64,000 nucleotides of DNA from Pseudonocardia endophytica (GCF_004339565.1 NZ_SMFZ01000001.1:3038001-3102000), one strand, 5' to 3'. Shown: positions 49,638 through 58,692, counted from the stretch's first letter. Notes: a model not told the origin generated them from the sequence alone. Made by a program: numbers and translations.

Positions 49638-50075
49638 TCACGTGATCTCGTAGGCCGTGCCGATCTGCTCCTGCAGCTCGGCGCGGTTCAGTTCGCGCCC
49701 GCTGGTCACGATGCTCCATCGGTGACCGGCGGGATCGAACAGCCACCCGCCGCGGTCGCCGTGCGCGTCGGTGACCGGGCGTTCGACCCGTGCCCCGAGC
49801 TCGACGGCGCGGGTGAAGACGGCGTCCACGTCGTCGACGTCGAGCACCAGGGACACCGGCGTGCCCGCACCGTCCTGCGGGGCGAGCACACCGCCCTCGG
49901 GCCACTCGTCGGCCAGGAACATCCGGCGACCGCCGATCTCCAGTTCCGCGTGCCCGATCTTCCCCGTCCCGGGTTCGGTCCACCGGGCAACCTCGGTCGC
50001 GCCGAACGCATCGACGTAGAACGCGATGGCCGCGGCGGCGTCGCGCGCCGCCAGGTACGGGATCAGATCCGTCAT
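49638..50075 (-). CDS. VOC-family (glyoxalase-like) protein
   Basis: 145 residues. Two beta-alpha-beta-beta-beta modules: DLIPYLAARDAAAAIAFYVD and SLVLDVDDVDAVFTRAVELG. GHAELEIGGRRMFLADEWPE and the late GDRGGWLFDPAGHRWSIVT match PhnB-like/YjdN-type VOC proteins. Metal ligands are uncertain. Such proteins act in resistance or detoxification; no substrate can be assigned. Convergent with the ferredoxin gene, 10 nt apart. Confidence 0.82.
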   Translation of the reverse strand: MTDLIPYLAARDAAAAIAFYVDAFGATEVARWTEPGTGKIGHAELEIGGRRMFLADEWPEGGVLAPQDGAGTPVSLVLDVDDVDAVFTRAVELGARVERPVTDAHGDRGGWLFDPAGHRWSIVTSGRELNRAELQEQIGTAYEIT

Positions 50076-50218
50076 GGACGCACCGTAGGGCCGCCGAGCG
50101 CCCGACCGATTGAACGGATGGGAACGAACGGCGCCTCGGCGACCTCGGGGGGAGCCGCGCATCCGGGGTGACCGGATCGACGTCCGCCCGGCCCGCAAAT
50201 CGGTTAGCGTTGCTCATC

Positions 50219-51445
50219 GTGAGCATTGCGACGGAACCGGACACGGCGACGCCGGGGGCGTTCCGGGTCGCCGCGGGAGCGGTCGCGGTGACGACCGTGT
50301 CCGTGCTGCCGGTGTTCCTCACCGGCGCGCTGTCCGTGCAGCTCACGGCCGACCTGGGGTTCGACCCGTCCGGTCTCGGGCTGGTCGTCGCGCTCTACTT
50401 CGGCGTGAGTGCGTTCTTCTCGCTGCCGGTCGGCATGGTCGTCGAGCGGTTCGGGTCGCGCGTGACCAGCCGGATCGCCGTCGTCGGTGCGGCCGTGCTG
50501 ATGGCCGTGCTCGCGGTCGGTGCGCGGTCGTACGGCTCGCTCGTCGCGATCCTGCTGTGCGGCGCGTGGTGCAACGTCATGGGGCAGCTGTCGTCGAACC
50601 TCACGCTGGCGCGGTCGGTGCCGGAACGACGGATGGGGCTCTCGTTCGGCGTGAAGCAGGCCGCCATCCCGACGGCGACGTTGCTGGCCGGCGCCGCCGT
50701 CCCGGCCGTCGCGCTGACCGTCGGGTGGCGCTGGGCCTACGCGATCGGCGCGGTGCTCGCGCTGGCCGCCCTGACCGCGACGCCGCGCGGCAACGCGGCC
50801 CCCGACGGTGGACGACCGGCGCCGGGACAGCGTGCGACGGCGGCGCTCGGCGTGATCGGCGGCGCGTCCGGCCTCGCGGCGGGGACGGCGACGGCGCTGG
50901 GCATCTTCCTCGTCGCGTCCGCCGTGGACCGCGGCGTCGACCCGGGCCTGGCCGGTCTCGTGCTGACGATGGGCAGCGTGATCGGCCTCGCCATGCGGAT
51001 GTTCCACGGCTGGTGGGCCGACCGCCGCGAGGAGGCGCGGCGGACGTCGCAGCGGCGCGGCGGCGGGCACATCGGTGTCGTCGCGATCAGCCTGGCGCTC
51101 GGCGCGATCGGCTTCGGGCTGCTGGCCGTACCCGGATCGTCCGCCCTGGTCGTCGGGACCGTGCTCGCGTTCGGACTCGGATGGGCCTGGCCCGGGTTGC
51201 TGCAGTTCGCCGTGGTGCGGCTCAACCCGTCGGCTCCGGCGGCTGCGACGTCGATCGTGCAGGTCGGCGTGTACGCGGGCGGCTTCGGCGGGCCGATCGT
51301 GTTCGGCTGGCTGGCCGCGCACGCGTCGTTCCCGGTCGCCTGGTCGGTCGCGGCCGTGAGCATGATCGTCTCGGCGGCTCTCATGGTCGTGGGCAGGCGG
51401 ATGCTGCTGGCGCACGCGGCCCGCCACCCCGCTCCGGCGAGCTGA
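50219..51445 (+). CDS. MFS transporter (CynX/NimT-like)
   Basis: About 408 residues with 12 membrane helices. GMVVERFGSRVTSRIA between helices 2 and 3 is the family's loop, and GWWADRREEARR the equivalent loop between 8 and 9. The CynX/NimT-like branch carries cyanate or nitroimidazole-type small anions; the substrate here is unknown. GTG 50219 is chosen because the helix starts soon after it; GTG 50168 would add 17 residues. An ABC exporter follows 81 nt later. Confidence 0.85.
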   Translation: MSIATEPDTATPGAFRVAAGAVAVTTVSVLPVFLTGALSVQLTADLGFDPSGLGLVVALYFGVSAFFSLPVGMVVERFGSRVTSRIAVVGAAVLMAVLAVGARSYGSLVAILLCGAWCNVMGQLSSNLTLARSVPERRMGLSFGVKQAAIPTATLLAGAAVPAVALTVGWRWAYAIGAVLALAALTATPRGNAAPDGGRPAPGQRATAALGVIGGASGLAAGTATALGIFLVASAVDRGVDPGLAGLVLTMGSVIGLAMRMFHGWWADRREEARRTSQRRGGGHIGVVAISLALGAIGFGLLAVPGSSALVVGTVLAFGLGWAWPGLLQFAVVRLNPSAPAAATSIVQVGVYAGGFGGPIVFGWLAAHASFPVAWSVAAVSMIVSAALMVVGRRMLLAHAARHPAPAS

Positions 51446-51526
51446 ACCCGCTCGAAACTGTCGGTGCCCTCGGGCAGAGTGATCCTTGCCGGGTCCGCAC
51501 GGGATCCGACAGCGAGGGGAGCCGGG

Positions 51527-52534
51527 ATGGCGGACGCGATCCGCGCCACGGGGCTGGTGAAGCACTACGGGAAGGTCCGGGCGCTGGACGGGGTGGATCT
51601 GGCCGTCCCGGAGGGCACGGTGCTCGGCCTGCTCGGGCCGAACGGGGCCGGGAAGACCACCGCGGTACGGGTACTGACGACGCTCCTGGTGCCGGACGCC
51701 GGGACGGCCGAGGTCGCCGGGGTGGACGTGCTGGCCGAGCCTGCGAAGGCGCGCAGCAGGTTCGGGCTGTCCGGGCAGTACGCCGCCGTGGACGAGTACC
51801 TGTCCGGCTACGAGAACCTGGAGATGATCGGCCGCCTCTACCGGCTGGGCAGGCGGCACTCCCGGGAGCGGGCGCGCGAGCTGCTGGCCGACTTCGACCT
51901 GAGCGACGCGGCGGACCGTCCGACGAAGACGTACTCCGGCGGGATGCGACGGCGACTGGACCTGGCGGGCGCGCTGGTCGCCGATCCCCCGGTCCTGTTC
52001 CTGGACGAGCCGACCACCGGGCTGGACCCGCGCAGCCGGACCGACCTGTGGGACGTGATCAAGAAGCTGGTCTCGCGCGGGACGACGCTGCTGCTCACCA
52101 CGCAGTACCTCGAGGAGGCCGACGTGCTGGCCGACGACATCATCGTCATCGACCACGGAAAGGTCATCGCGCAGGGCACGGCCGATCAGCTCAAGTCGCA
52201 GGTCGGTGGCGAGCGCCTCGAGATCACCGTCGCCGACGGCGCGGAGCTGCGGTCGGTCGCGGCCGCGCTCGGGTCGCTCGGGGTCGGCGAGCCGGTGCTC
52301 GACGATCATCGCCGCTCGCTGTCCATCCCCGTCTCGGGCGGGGTCGACGTGCTGCGGGACGCGCTGGACCGGCTGCGGGACAGCGGCACGAAGGTCGACG
52401 ACGCGGGCCTGCGCCGCCCGACCCTGGACGACGTGTTCCTCACCCTCACCGGCCACCCGCCGTCCTCGGACGACGGCGCCGAGAGCACGGACGACGCAGC
52501 GGCCGAACCGGTCGGGAAGCAGGTGGCCGGATGA
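51527..52534 (+). CDS. DrrA-type ABC exporter ATPase
   Basis: 335 residues; ATG 7 nt after GAGGGGA. Walker A GPNGAGKTT (near 40), signature SGGMRRRLDLA, Walker B VLFLDEPTTGLD, and the C-terminal DrrA domain (VLDDHRRSLSIPV, LRRPTLDDVFLTLTG). The family exports hydrophobic antibiotics (daunorubicin type) or lipids. Its stop overlaps the ATG of the permease. A GNAT gene follows, as in some resistance loci. Confidence 0.92.
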   Translation: MADAIRATGLVKHYGKVRALDGVDLAVPEGTVLGLLGPNGAGKTTAVRVLTTLLVPDAGTAEVAGVDVLAEPAKARSRFGLSGQYAAVDEYLSGYENLEMIGRLYRLGRRHSRERARELLADFDLSDAADRPTKTYSGGMRRRLDLAGALVADPPVLFLDEPTTGLDPRSRTDLWDVIKKLVSRGTTLLLTTQYLEEADVLADDIIVIDHGKVIAQGTADQLKSQVGGERLEITVADGAELRSVAAALGSLGVGEPVLDDHRRSLSIPVSGGVDVLRDALDRLRDSGTKVDDAGLRRPTLDDVFLTLTGHPPSSDDGAESTDDAAAEPVGKQVAG

Positions 52535-53346
52535 ACGCGGCCGCGGCGGCGATCTCGGACGCGACGGTCGTCGCGAAGCGCAACCTCATCAAGATCAAGC
52601 GGGTGCCGGACCTGCTGGTCTTCACGACGCTGTCGCCGATCATGTTCGTGCTGCTGTTCGCGTTCGTGTTCGGCGGCGCGATCGACCCGAGCGGCGGCGG
52701 TGCGGGGTACCGCGAGTTCCTGATCGCCGGGATCTTCGCGCAGACCGTGGTGTTCGGGGCGACCTTCACCGGCGTCGGGCTCGCCGAGGACGTCAAGAAG
52801 GGGATCATCGACCGGTTCCGCTCGCTGCCCATGGCGCCGAGTGCGGTGCTCGTCGGGCGGACGCTGTCCGACGTCCTCTACAACGTGATCACGCTCGTGG
52901 TGATGTCGCTGACCGGCCTGATCGTCGGGTGGAGCATCAACACGTCGGTCCTCGAGGCGCTGTGGGGCTTCGTGCTCCTGCTGATCTTCGCCTACGCGAT
53001 CTCCTGGTTGATGGCGCTGATCGGCATGATCGTGCCCAGCCCCGAGGTGGTGAACAACGCGTCGTTCATCGTGATCTTCCCGCTGACGTTCGTGGCGAAC
53101 ACGTTCGTCCCGCTGGACACGCTGCCCGGCCCGTTGCGGACGTTCGCCGAGTGGAACCCGGTCTCCGCGGTGACCCAGGCCGCGCGGGAGCTGTTCGGCA
53201 ACCCCGACCCGAACCCGCTCGCCGTGCCGTCGACGGCGTGGCCGTTGCAGCACCCGCAGCTGTACACGCTGATCTGGGCCGCGGCTGTGGTGCTGGTGTT
53301 CGCGCCACTGGCGACCGCCCGGTACCGACGGGCGGCGAGCCGCTGA
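52531..53346 (+). CDS. DrrB-type ABC exporter permease
   Basis: 271 residues with six membrane helices (ABC2 family). DLLVFTTLSPIMFVLLFAFV is helix 1, and RFRSLPMAPSAVLVGRTLSD the conserved cytoplasmic loop of ABC-2 permeases. EWNPVSAVTQAARELFGNP near residue 215 is the usual outer loop before the last helix. ATGA overlap with the ATPase gene shows they form one transporter. Confidence 0.92.
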   Translation: MNAAAAAISDATVVAKRNLIKIKRVPDLLVFTTLSPIMFVLLFAFVFGGAIDPSGGGAGYREFLIAGIFAQTVVFGATFTGVGLAEDVKKGIIDRFRSLPMAPSAVLVGRTLSDVLYNVITLVVMSLTGLIVGWSINTSVLEALWGFVLLLIFAYAISWLMALIGMIVPSPEVVNNASFIVIFPLTFVANTFVPLDTLPGPLRTFAEWNPVSAVTQAARELFGNPDPNPLAVPSTAWPLQHPQLYTLIWAAAVVLVFAPLATARYRRAASR

Positions 53347-53351
53347 CCGGC

Positions 53352-53891
53352 GTGTCCGCGCCGGCCCGGGTCGCGTTCCTGCCGGCGGACGCGGCCCGCG
53401 ACGGCGCGGCGATGGCGTCGCTGGCCGAGATGGTCAACGCCGTCTACACGGTCGCCGACACCGGACTGTGGACCGAGCCGTTCCACCGGACGAACCCCGA
53501 CGAGCTGGTTCGCCACACCCGCGACGGCGAGCTCGCCGTGGCCCGTGTGGACTCGCGGGTCGTCGGGTGCGTCCGCGTCCGCATGGTCGACGACGCGACC
53601 GCCGAGTTCGGTCTGCTCGCCGCGGACTCCTCGCAGCGGGGCACCGGCATCGGCCGCGAGCTCGTCCGGTTCGCCGAGCAGACCGCCCGCGCGACCGGCC
53701 GCACCGTCATGGAGCTCGAGCTGATGGCCCCGCGCGACGGCCCGCACCCGGCGAAGGACTTCCTCGCCGCCTGGTACGGGCGCCTGGGCTACCGCTTCGT
53801 GGGCCAGAACGACCTGGCGACCGTCCACCCCGGACTCGGCCCGCGCCTGGCCCGACCGTGCGACTTCCGGCGCTACCGCAAGGACCTCTGA
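53352..53891 (+). CDS. GNAT-family acetyltransferase
   Basis: 179 residues from GTG 5 nt past the permease stop. The acetyl-CoA site is FGLLAADSSQRGTGIGRELV (near 83-102; the R/Q-x-x-G-x-G/A loop). It ends with a basic tail after AWYGRLGYRFVGQNDL. It may modify the exporter's substrate or act alone; co-transcription favours a shared function. Confidence 0.82.
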   Translation: MSAPARVAFLPADAARDGAAMASLAEMVNAVYTVADTGLWTEPFHRTNPDELVRHTRDGELAVARVDSRVVGCVRVRMVDDATAEFGLLAADSSQRGTGIGRELVRFAEQTARATGRTVMELELMAPRDGPHPAKDFLAAWYGRLGYRFVGQNDLATVHPGLGPRLARPCDFRRYRKDL

Positions 53892-53956
53892 GCAGCCGAA
53901 CCCCCGGCGGCCGCCGTTCGCTCACCCGTCGCCCCCCGCACCCGGGTCAGCCGCCA

Positions 53957-54028
53957 CCTCGCAGGGCATCACCGGACGTCGCAGGCGCTACACGGCCTGC
54001 GAGGTCGGACGAAGCCCTGCGAGGTCGG
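53957..54028. repeat. CTGCGAGGTCGG motif cluster, left
   Basis: CTGCGAGGTCGG occurs twice (53997-54008 and 54017-54028), with the inverted CCTCGCAG at 53957. The cluster lies downstream of the 54132 gene and is repeated in spirit downstream of its paralogue (54834-54908). Confidence 0.6.
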
Positions 54029-54043
54029 TTGATCGCCCGTGCG

Positions 54044-54075
54044 GAGGCCCTCCCCGGTACTCCGGGAAGGGCCTC
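54044..54075 (-). terminator. Hairpin terminator of the first DUF4352-like gene
   Basis: Arms GAGGCCCT and AGGGCCTC with an inner CCCGG/CCGGG stem and one mismatch. Very similar to 54954-54987. Confidence 0.8.
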
Positions 54076-54131
54076 ATGGAGCTGGACCGCGTCGTGCGTG
54101 ACCACCGCGGTCCGGGAGCGGTGGGGCGAGC

Positions 54132-54722
54132 TCAGCCGACCTGGTCGGTCCAGACCGCGCGCTCTGCGGAGAAGCCCATCGGGGCGAACTGCAGCAGGTA
54201 CCGGCCGGACTCGGCCGCCGTGCGGTCGAAGCAGACCTCGCCGGTGGTCGTGCGGCCCCCGGCGAGCTGTCCGGCCGCGAGCGAGGTGTCGGTACCGAGC
54301 AGTCCGGTCGACACGGTGCGGGCGGACGGGTTCCGGAGCTTCCAGTCGTACATCGCGTCGATGCTCTCCGGCGACGAGCCGACGTTCCGGTAGGTGACCG
54401 TCGAGCACAGGGTGGGGCCGAACATCGACTCACGGGCCGTCAACGGGCTCGCGGTCATCCGGAGCTGGCCGACGGTCAGGGTGTCCCCGGCGTTGCCGTT
54501 CGTCGTGACCGGCGCCGGGGAGAGGGCCGGGCCGATCAGCAGGACCGCCACCACCAGGCCGGCGGCGGCCACGACGGAGAGGACGACCGAGCCGACACGG
54601 TTGCGCCGGGTACGCGGGGTGGGGGATGCGCTGGTGTCGTCGCCCTGCCTCTGGGCGGGGATGACCGGCATGCCGGCCGGCGCCGTCGAGGTGTTGTGAG
54701 AGGTGTTCTGCGAGGTGGTCAC
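54132..54722 (-). CDS. Membrane-anchored DUF4352-like protein, paralogue A
   Basis: 196 residues. A Ser/Thr-rich cytoplasmic start, one membrane helix (44-66), then an Ig-like/DUF4352 domain: DTLTVGQLRMTASPLTARES, LCSTVTYRNVGSSPESIDAM, AAGQLAGGRTTTGEVCFDRT, RYLLQFAPMGF. Two Cys (in TLCSTV and EVCFD) probably form a disulphide outside the cell. Paralogue B shares every one of these blocks. The GTG start fits the family. Function unknown. Confidence 0.75.
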   Translation of the reverse strand: MTTSQNTSHNTSTAPAGMPVIPAQRQGDDTSASPTPRTRRNRVGSVVLSVVAAAGLVVAVLLIGPALSPAPVTTNGNAGDTLTVGQLRMTASPLTARESMFGPTLCSTVTYRNVGSSPESIDAMYDWKLRNPSARTVSTGLLGTDTSLAAGQLAGGRTTTGEVCFDRTAAESGRYLLQFAPMGFSAERAVWTDQVG

Positions 54723-54833
54723 GACAGGTGAGTCGCGCGAGCCCGGTCCGGCGTTGTCCTCACGAGACCCGGTTCATCACAACTGACGACCGAACGGAGT
54801 AGCGCCGCCGTTCTGTCCGGCCTAGAAGCGTCA

Positions 54834-54908
54834 CGACCTCGCACGGCGTTGCCGGTTCTCGCAGGTCGTGCACGATCTGCGGCGTCGGGTATGCCCCTGC
54901 GAGGTCGG
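54834..54908. repeat. CTGCGAGGTCGG motif cluster, right
   Basis: CTGCGAGGTCGG at 54897-54908, inverted CGACCTCGCA at 54834 and CTCGCAGGTCG at 54858. The same motif set as at 53957-54028, and also between a paralogue's terminator and the next gene. Confidence 0.6.
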
Positions 54909-54953
54909 GCGTCAGGTCGGGACGTCGGGGCCGCACAGGGTCCCGACACGCCT

Positions 54954-54987
54954 GAGGCCCTCCCCGGGCGTCCCCGGGAAGGGCCTC
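54954..54987 (-). terminator. Hairpin terminator of the second DUF4352-like gene
   Basis: Arms GAGGCCCT and AGGGCCTC with an inner CCCGGG self-complementary stem. Duplicate of 54044-54075. Confidence 0.8.
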
Positions 54988-55051
54988 ATGGAACCGGACC
55001 GCTGTTGTGCGTGACCACCGGCGCGGTCCGGAAGCGCGCGGTGAGGAGGGG

Positions 55052-56161
55052 TCAGCCGACCTGGTTCAGCCAGGCGCCGCGGTCGGAGGAGAAGGTCATC
55101 GCGTCGTACAGCAGCACGTACTGGCCGGAGGCTGCGTTGTTCTGGTCGAAGCACACATCACCGGATGTCGTGCCACCGGGGGCGAGCTGCCCGGCTGACA
55201 GGGCCTTGTCGCTGCCCGTGAACCCGGTCATCAGCGCGGCACCGTTCGGGTCCTGCAGCTTCCAGTCGAAGCCGCCGTTGAAGGAACCGGTGGTGGAGCC
55301 GTTGTACTTGTAGGTGACGGTCGTGCAGAGCGTCTTGCCGAGCGTCGAGTCGCCCGGCTTCAGCGCACTGGCGGTGACCTGCATGTCGCCGACGGTCAGG
55401 GTCTCACCCGGCTTGCCGATCACATCGCTCGTCGTCGCACCCGGGAACGCGCCGCCGGACTGTGTGCTGCCGGACGACGCCGGGACCGAGCCCGTGGACG
55501 GCGCCGGGGTGGTGGCGACCGCGTTGCTGAACGCCGCGACCCACACGACGCAGAGGATCAGGCCGATCGCCGAGAGCACCGTGCCGGAGATCGCCACGCC
55601 CTTGTTGTCCGCCTTGCCGGACCGGAGCCGGACGACACCGACGATGCCGAAGATCAGGCCGAGGATCGAGAGCGGCCATGCGATCATGCCGATGATCGGG
55701 ATCATCGCGAACAGCACGGCGAGGATGCCGAGCACCAGCGCCGTCGTGCCCAGACCGTTGCGGGGCGGACGCGGCGGCTGCCCGCCGCCGGACGGATACT
55801 GCGGCAGCGGCGGCTCACCGGAGCGCTGGGCCGGGATGCCGGCCGCAGGCTGCTGCGGGAGACCGGCCGGGGCGCTGAAGTCCTGGCGCGCGTGCGGGCC
55901 GGACGCCGGACCGGCGTAGCCGCCGTAGCCCTGTGCCGGGCCCTGCGGGGCGTAGCTCTGCCGGTCGTGGCTCTGCGGGTGGTTGCCCTGCGGGGCGTAG
56001 CCGCCCTGCTGCGGGTACCCGGTCGACATCGACGCCTGGAACGGCTGCTGCGGACCGGCGTTCCACTGCGTCGCGGGGGCGGCGTGGCGCGGGTAGGAGT
56101 TCGGGGCGTACGGCTGGGCGGGCTGGGCCTGCGGGCCGTAGGGGTTCTGCGGAGTGGTCAC
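55052..56161 (-). CDS. DUF4190 plus DUF4352-like surface protein, paralogue B
   Basis: 369 residues. Residues 1-135 are Pro/Gln/Gly/Tyr-rich (cytoplasmic). Two or three membrane helices follow (about 138-190 and 205-225) with the DUF4190-like LGLIFGIVGVVRLRSGKADN. The extracellular end (about 260-369) is a DUF4352-like domain, colinear with paralogue A (ETLTVGDMQVTASALKPGDS, LCTTVTYKYNG, GTTSGDVCFDQNNAASGQYV) and with the same two Cys. ATG start. Its role is unknown; it may sense or organise the envelope. Confidence 0.8.
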   Translation of the reverse strand: MTTPQNPYGPQAQPAQPYAPNSYPRHAAPATQWNAGPQQPFQASMSTGYPQQGGYAPQGNHPQSHDRQSYAPQGPAQGYGGYAGPASGPHARQDFSAPAGLPQQPAAGIPAQRSGEPPLPQYPSGGGQPPRPPRNGLGTTALVLGILAVLFAMIPIIGMIAWPLSILGLIFGIVGVVRLRSGKADNKGVAISGTVLSAIGLILCVVWVAAFSNAVATTPAPSTGSVPASSGSTQSGGAFPGATTSDVIGKPGETLTVGDMQVTASALKPGDSTLGKTLCTTVTYKYNGSTTGSFNGGFDWKLQDPNGAALMTGFTGSDKALSAGQLAPGGTTSGDVCFDQNNAASGQYVLLYDAMTFSSDRGAWLNQVG

Positions 56162-56304
56162 GTCCGGCTTGTCGAGCGCCCGGCACGGCCCGTATCAGCG
56201 CCGGCCGCCCGCTCAACAACCTTGAGGATGAGATAACGATTTCTTCACCCGTTCGGGTAGCTGTACAGCACCGAACAGTCCCCGCTCCGCAGGGCCGTGC
56301 GGAG

Positions 56305-57117
56305 TCATCCCAGCCGGGCGGCGAGGGCCATCGCGTCGTTCGGGGCGTGCACCTTCACGTCGTTGTCGAAGTACGCGACGACGTCGCGGCCCTCCCCGCT
56401 CCAGCCGCGGATCTTCTCCGCCCACCGGTCCAGCGCCTCCGACGTGTAGCCCCCGGCGTACAGCTCGTCCTGCCCGTGCAGGCGGACGTAGACGAGGTCG
56501 GCCGTCGGCTCGTCGAACACCGGCCACTCCCCGGCCGAGTCGGACAGCACGAGCGCGACGCCGTGCTCACGCAGCAGCGCGGCGAACGCAGGGTCCCGGA
56601 ACGACTCGTGCCGCGGCTCGATCGCGTGCCGCAGCGGCCGATCGGTGTCGGTGTCGGTCACGGCCCGGTCGTCCAGCCGTTCGTCGTGCTTCCGCGCCAG
56701 CGACGCGGCGGCGGACGTGCTGCGCGGCAGCAGGTGCAGGAACGACGAGACCCTGGCGGCGTCGAACCGCATCCGCGGCGGCAGCTGCCACAGGACCGGA
56801 CCGAGCTTGGGCCCGAGCGTCAGCACGCCGGAGGCGAGGAAGTTCGCGACCGGTGTCTCGACATCGCGCAGCTGCTTCATGTGCGTGACGAAGCGCGGCC
56901 CCTTCACCGAGAACAGGAAGTCGTCCGGTGTCTCGGCGAACCAGGACCGGTAGCTGTCCGGGCGCTGCAGCGCGTAGAACGAGCCGTTGATCTCGATGCT
57001 GGACACCGACCGGGACAGGTACTCCAGCTCGCGCCGCTGCACGAGGCCCTCCGGGTAGAACGTCCCGCGCCACGGCGGGTACCGCCAGCCCGAGGTGCCG
57101 ATCCGGATGTCGCCCAC
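56305..57117 (-). CDS. DUF72-family protein (YecE-like)
   Basis: 270 residues from GTG. The family's TIM-barrel signature is intact: IRIGTSGWRYPPWRGTFYP at the start, then VSSIEINGSFYALQRPDSYR, DDFLFSVKGPRFVTHMKQL and a closing FDNDVKVHAPNDA. YecE-like proteins are widespread, possibly linked to DNA repair or UvrC-like contexts; no reaction is known. Divergent from the following SDR across 33 nt. Confidence 0.88.
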   Translation of the reverse strand: MGDIRIGTSGWRYPPWRGTFYPEGLVQRRELEYLSRSVSSIEINGSFYALQRPDSYRSWFAETPDDFLFSVKGPRFVTHMKQLRDVETPVANFLASGVLTLGPKLGPVLWQLPPRMRFDAARVSSFLHLLPRSTSAAASLARKHDERLDDRAVTDTDTDRPLRHAIEPRHESFRDPAFAALLREHGVALVLSDSAGEWPVFDEPTADLVYVRLHGQDELYAGGYTSEALDRWAEKIRGWSGEGRDVVAYFDNDVKVHAPNDAMALAARLG

Positions 57118-57150
57118 CGGCCCAGGATCCCCGGTGCGACGATGGCGCGC

Positions 57151-57840
57151 ATGAGCCCTCAGAACGCCACCGTCGTCACCGGGGCCGCCGGGGCGCTCGG
57201 CCGCGCCGTCGTCGACGAGTTCCGCTCCCGTGGCGCGTACGTCGTCGCGCTCGACCGGCCCGGCGACACCCTCGACTCGCTCGCGGTCACCGGCGAGGTA
57301 CAGCCGATCGCGGTCGACCTCGCCGACCGCACGGACGTCGCCACGGCGTTCGAGGCCGTCGACGCGCTGGGCATGCCGGTCGGGGCGCTCGTCGCGCTGG
57401 CAGGCGGCTACGCGGGCGGCGCACTGTCCGAGGTGGACGAGGAGGCGCTGACCGGCCTGTTCGACACGAACGTCGGGTCGCTGCTCTGGGCCGCCCAGGC
57501 CGCGGCCCCGCGGATCGCCTCGGCCGGCGGCGGCTCGATCGTCACGGTCGGTTCGCGGACCGCGGTCACCGGCGCGGCGCCGCTCGTGCACGGCACGACG
57601 AAGGCGGCCGTCGTCCGGCTCACCGAACTGCTCGCCGAGGACCTGCGCACGCAGGGGATCCGGGTCAACTCGGTGCTGCCGTCGGTGATCGACACCCCGG
57701 CCAACCGGTCCTGGATGGACGACGACATGGTCGCGCGTGCCGTCGCGCCCGCGGCGATCGCGAAGGTGATCGCGTTCCTGTGCAGCGACGACGCGGCACC
57801 GGTCAGCGGCGCCCTGGTCCCGGTGTACGGCGATGCCTGA
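57151..57840 (+). CDS. Atypical SDR lacking the catalytic Tyr
   Basis: 229 residues (232 from the ATG at 57142). The Rossmann loop VTGAAGALGRAVVDEF is intact and VALAGGYAGG stands in the NNAG position. The usual YxxxK is replaced by LVHGTTKAAV, with His where Tyr should be; Lys is kept. SIVTVGSRTAVTG provides a Ser. It may be a reductase with an altered mechanism or a non-catalytic NAD-binding protein. It overlaps the beta-lactamase-like gene by 8 nt. Confidence 0.78.
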   Translation: MSPQNATVVTGAAGALGRAVVDEFRSRGAYVVALDRPGDTLDSLAVTGEVQPIAVDLADRTDVATAFEAVDALGMPVGALVALAGGYAGGALSEVDEEALTGLFDTNVGSLLWAAQAAAPRIASAGGGSIVTVGSRTAVTGAAPLVHGTTKAAVVRLTELLAEDLRTQGIRVNSVLPSVIDTPANRSWMDDDMVARAVAPAAIAKVIAFLCSDDAAPVSGALVPVYGDA

Positions 57841-58654
57841 GCTCGCCACGGCCGTCCGCCGCGTCCTGGACTGGCCGGTCGACCACGTCGCGGCCGCTGT
57901 CGTCGACGCGCACGGGACCGTCGTCGCCGACGCCGGTGACACCGACCGCGAGTTCGGGCTGGCGTCGGTCACGAAGCTGTTGTCCGCCTACGCCGTGCTG
58001 GTCGCGGTCGAGGAGGGCGCCGTCGAGTGGGACCACCCGGCGGGCCCGCCCGGCTCGACCGTGCGCCACCTCGCCGCGCACGTCTCCGGCCTCGCGTTCG
58101 ACGACGACACTGTGCAGGCCGATCCGGGCACCCGGCGGATCTACTCCAACACCGGCTTCGCCGTGCTCGGCGACACCGTCGCGGAGGCCACCGGCATCGC
58201 GTTCGCCGACTACCTGCACGAGGCCGTCTGCGAGCCGCTCGGCCTGTCGTCCACCCGGCTGAAGGGCTCACCGGGCGCGGGCGCCGTGTCCACGGTCGAC
58301 GACCTCGCCCGCTTCGCCGCCGAGCTGCAGTCCCCGACGCTGCTCGACCCACGCACCGTCGCCGAGGCCACCTCGGTCGCGTTCGGGGGCCTCGACGGGA
58401 TCCTGCCGGGCTACGGCCGCCAGCGCCCCAACGACTGGGGACTCGGGTTCGAGATCCGCGACGGCAAGTCTCCACACTGGACCGGCGCGCAGAGCTCGGC
58501 CCGCACGTTCGGCCACTTCGGACAGTCAGGCACGTTCCTCTGGGTCGATCCGGACGCCCGCGCCGCCGCCGTCGTGCTGACCGACCGCGACTTCGGGCCG
58601 TGGGCCCATGAGGCGTGGCCGGTGTGGACGGACGGGGTCCTGGAGGCGCTCTGA
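57833..58654 (+). CDS. Serine hydrolase, class C beta-lactamase-like
   Basis: 273 residues, shorter than AmpC (about 360). SxxK is SVTK (near 45, FGLASVTKLLSAYAVL), YxN is YSN (near 103, RRIYSNTGFAVLGD), and HFG near 226 replaces the KTG box (TFGHFGQSGTF). No signal peptide is seen, so it is cytoplasmic. Such enzymes are usually esterases or D-aminopeptidases rather than true beta-lactamases. Translationally coupled to the SDR. Confidence 0.85.
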   Translation: MPELATAVRRVLDWPVDHVAAAVVDAHGTVVADAGDTDREFGLASVTKLLSAYAVLVAVEEGAVEWDHPAGPPGSTVRHLAAHVSGLAFDDDTVQADPGTRRIYSNTGFAVLGDTVAEATGIAFADYLHEAVCEPLGLSSTRLKGSPGAGAVSTVDDLARFAAELQSPTLLDPRTVAEATSVAFGGLDGILPGYGRQRPNDWGLGFEIRDGKSPHWTGAQSSARTFGHFGQSGTFLWVDPDARAAAVVLTDRDFGPWAHEAWPVWTDGVLEAL

Positions 58655-58692
58655 CCGCCACCGGGCCCGATCCGGACACGTGGGACGATCGC

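Noticed and set aside
50204..52456. 750-codon open frame on the - strand opposite the MFS and DrrA genes
   Set aside because: Arg/His/Asp-rich shadow of two strongly supported transport genes; no RBS and no domain.
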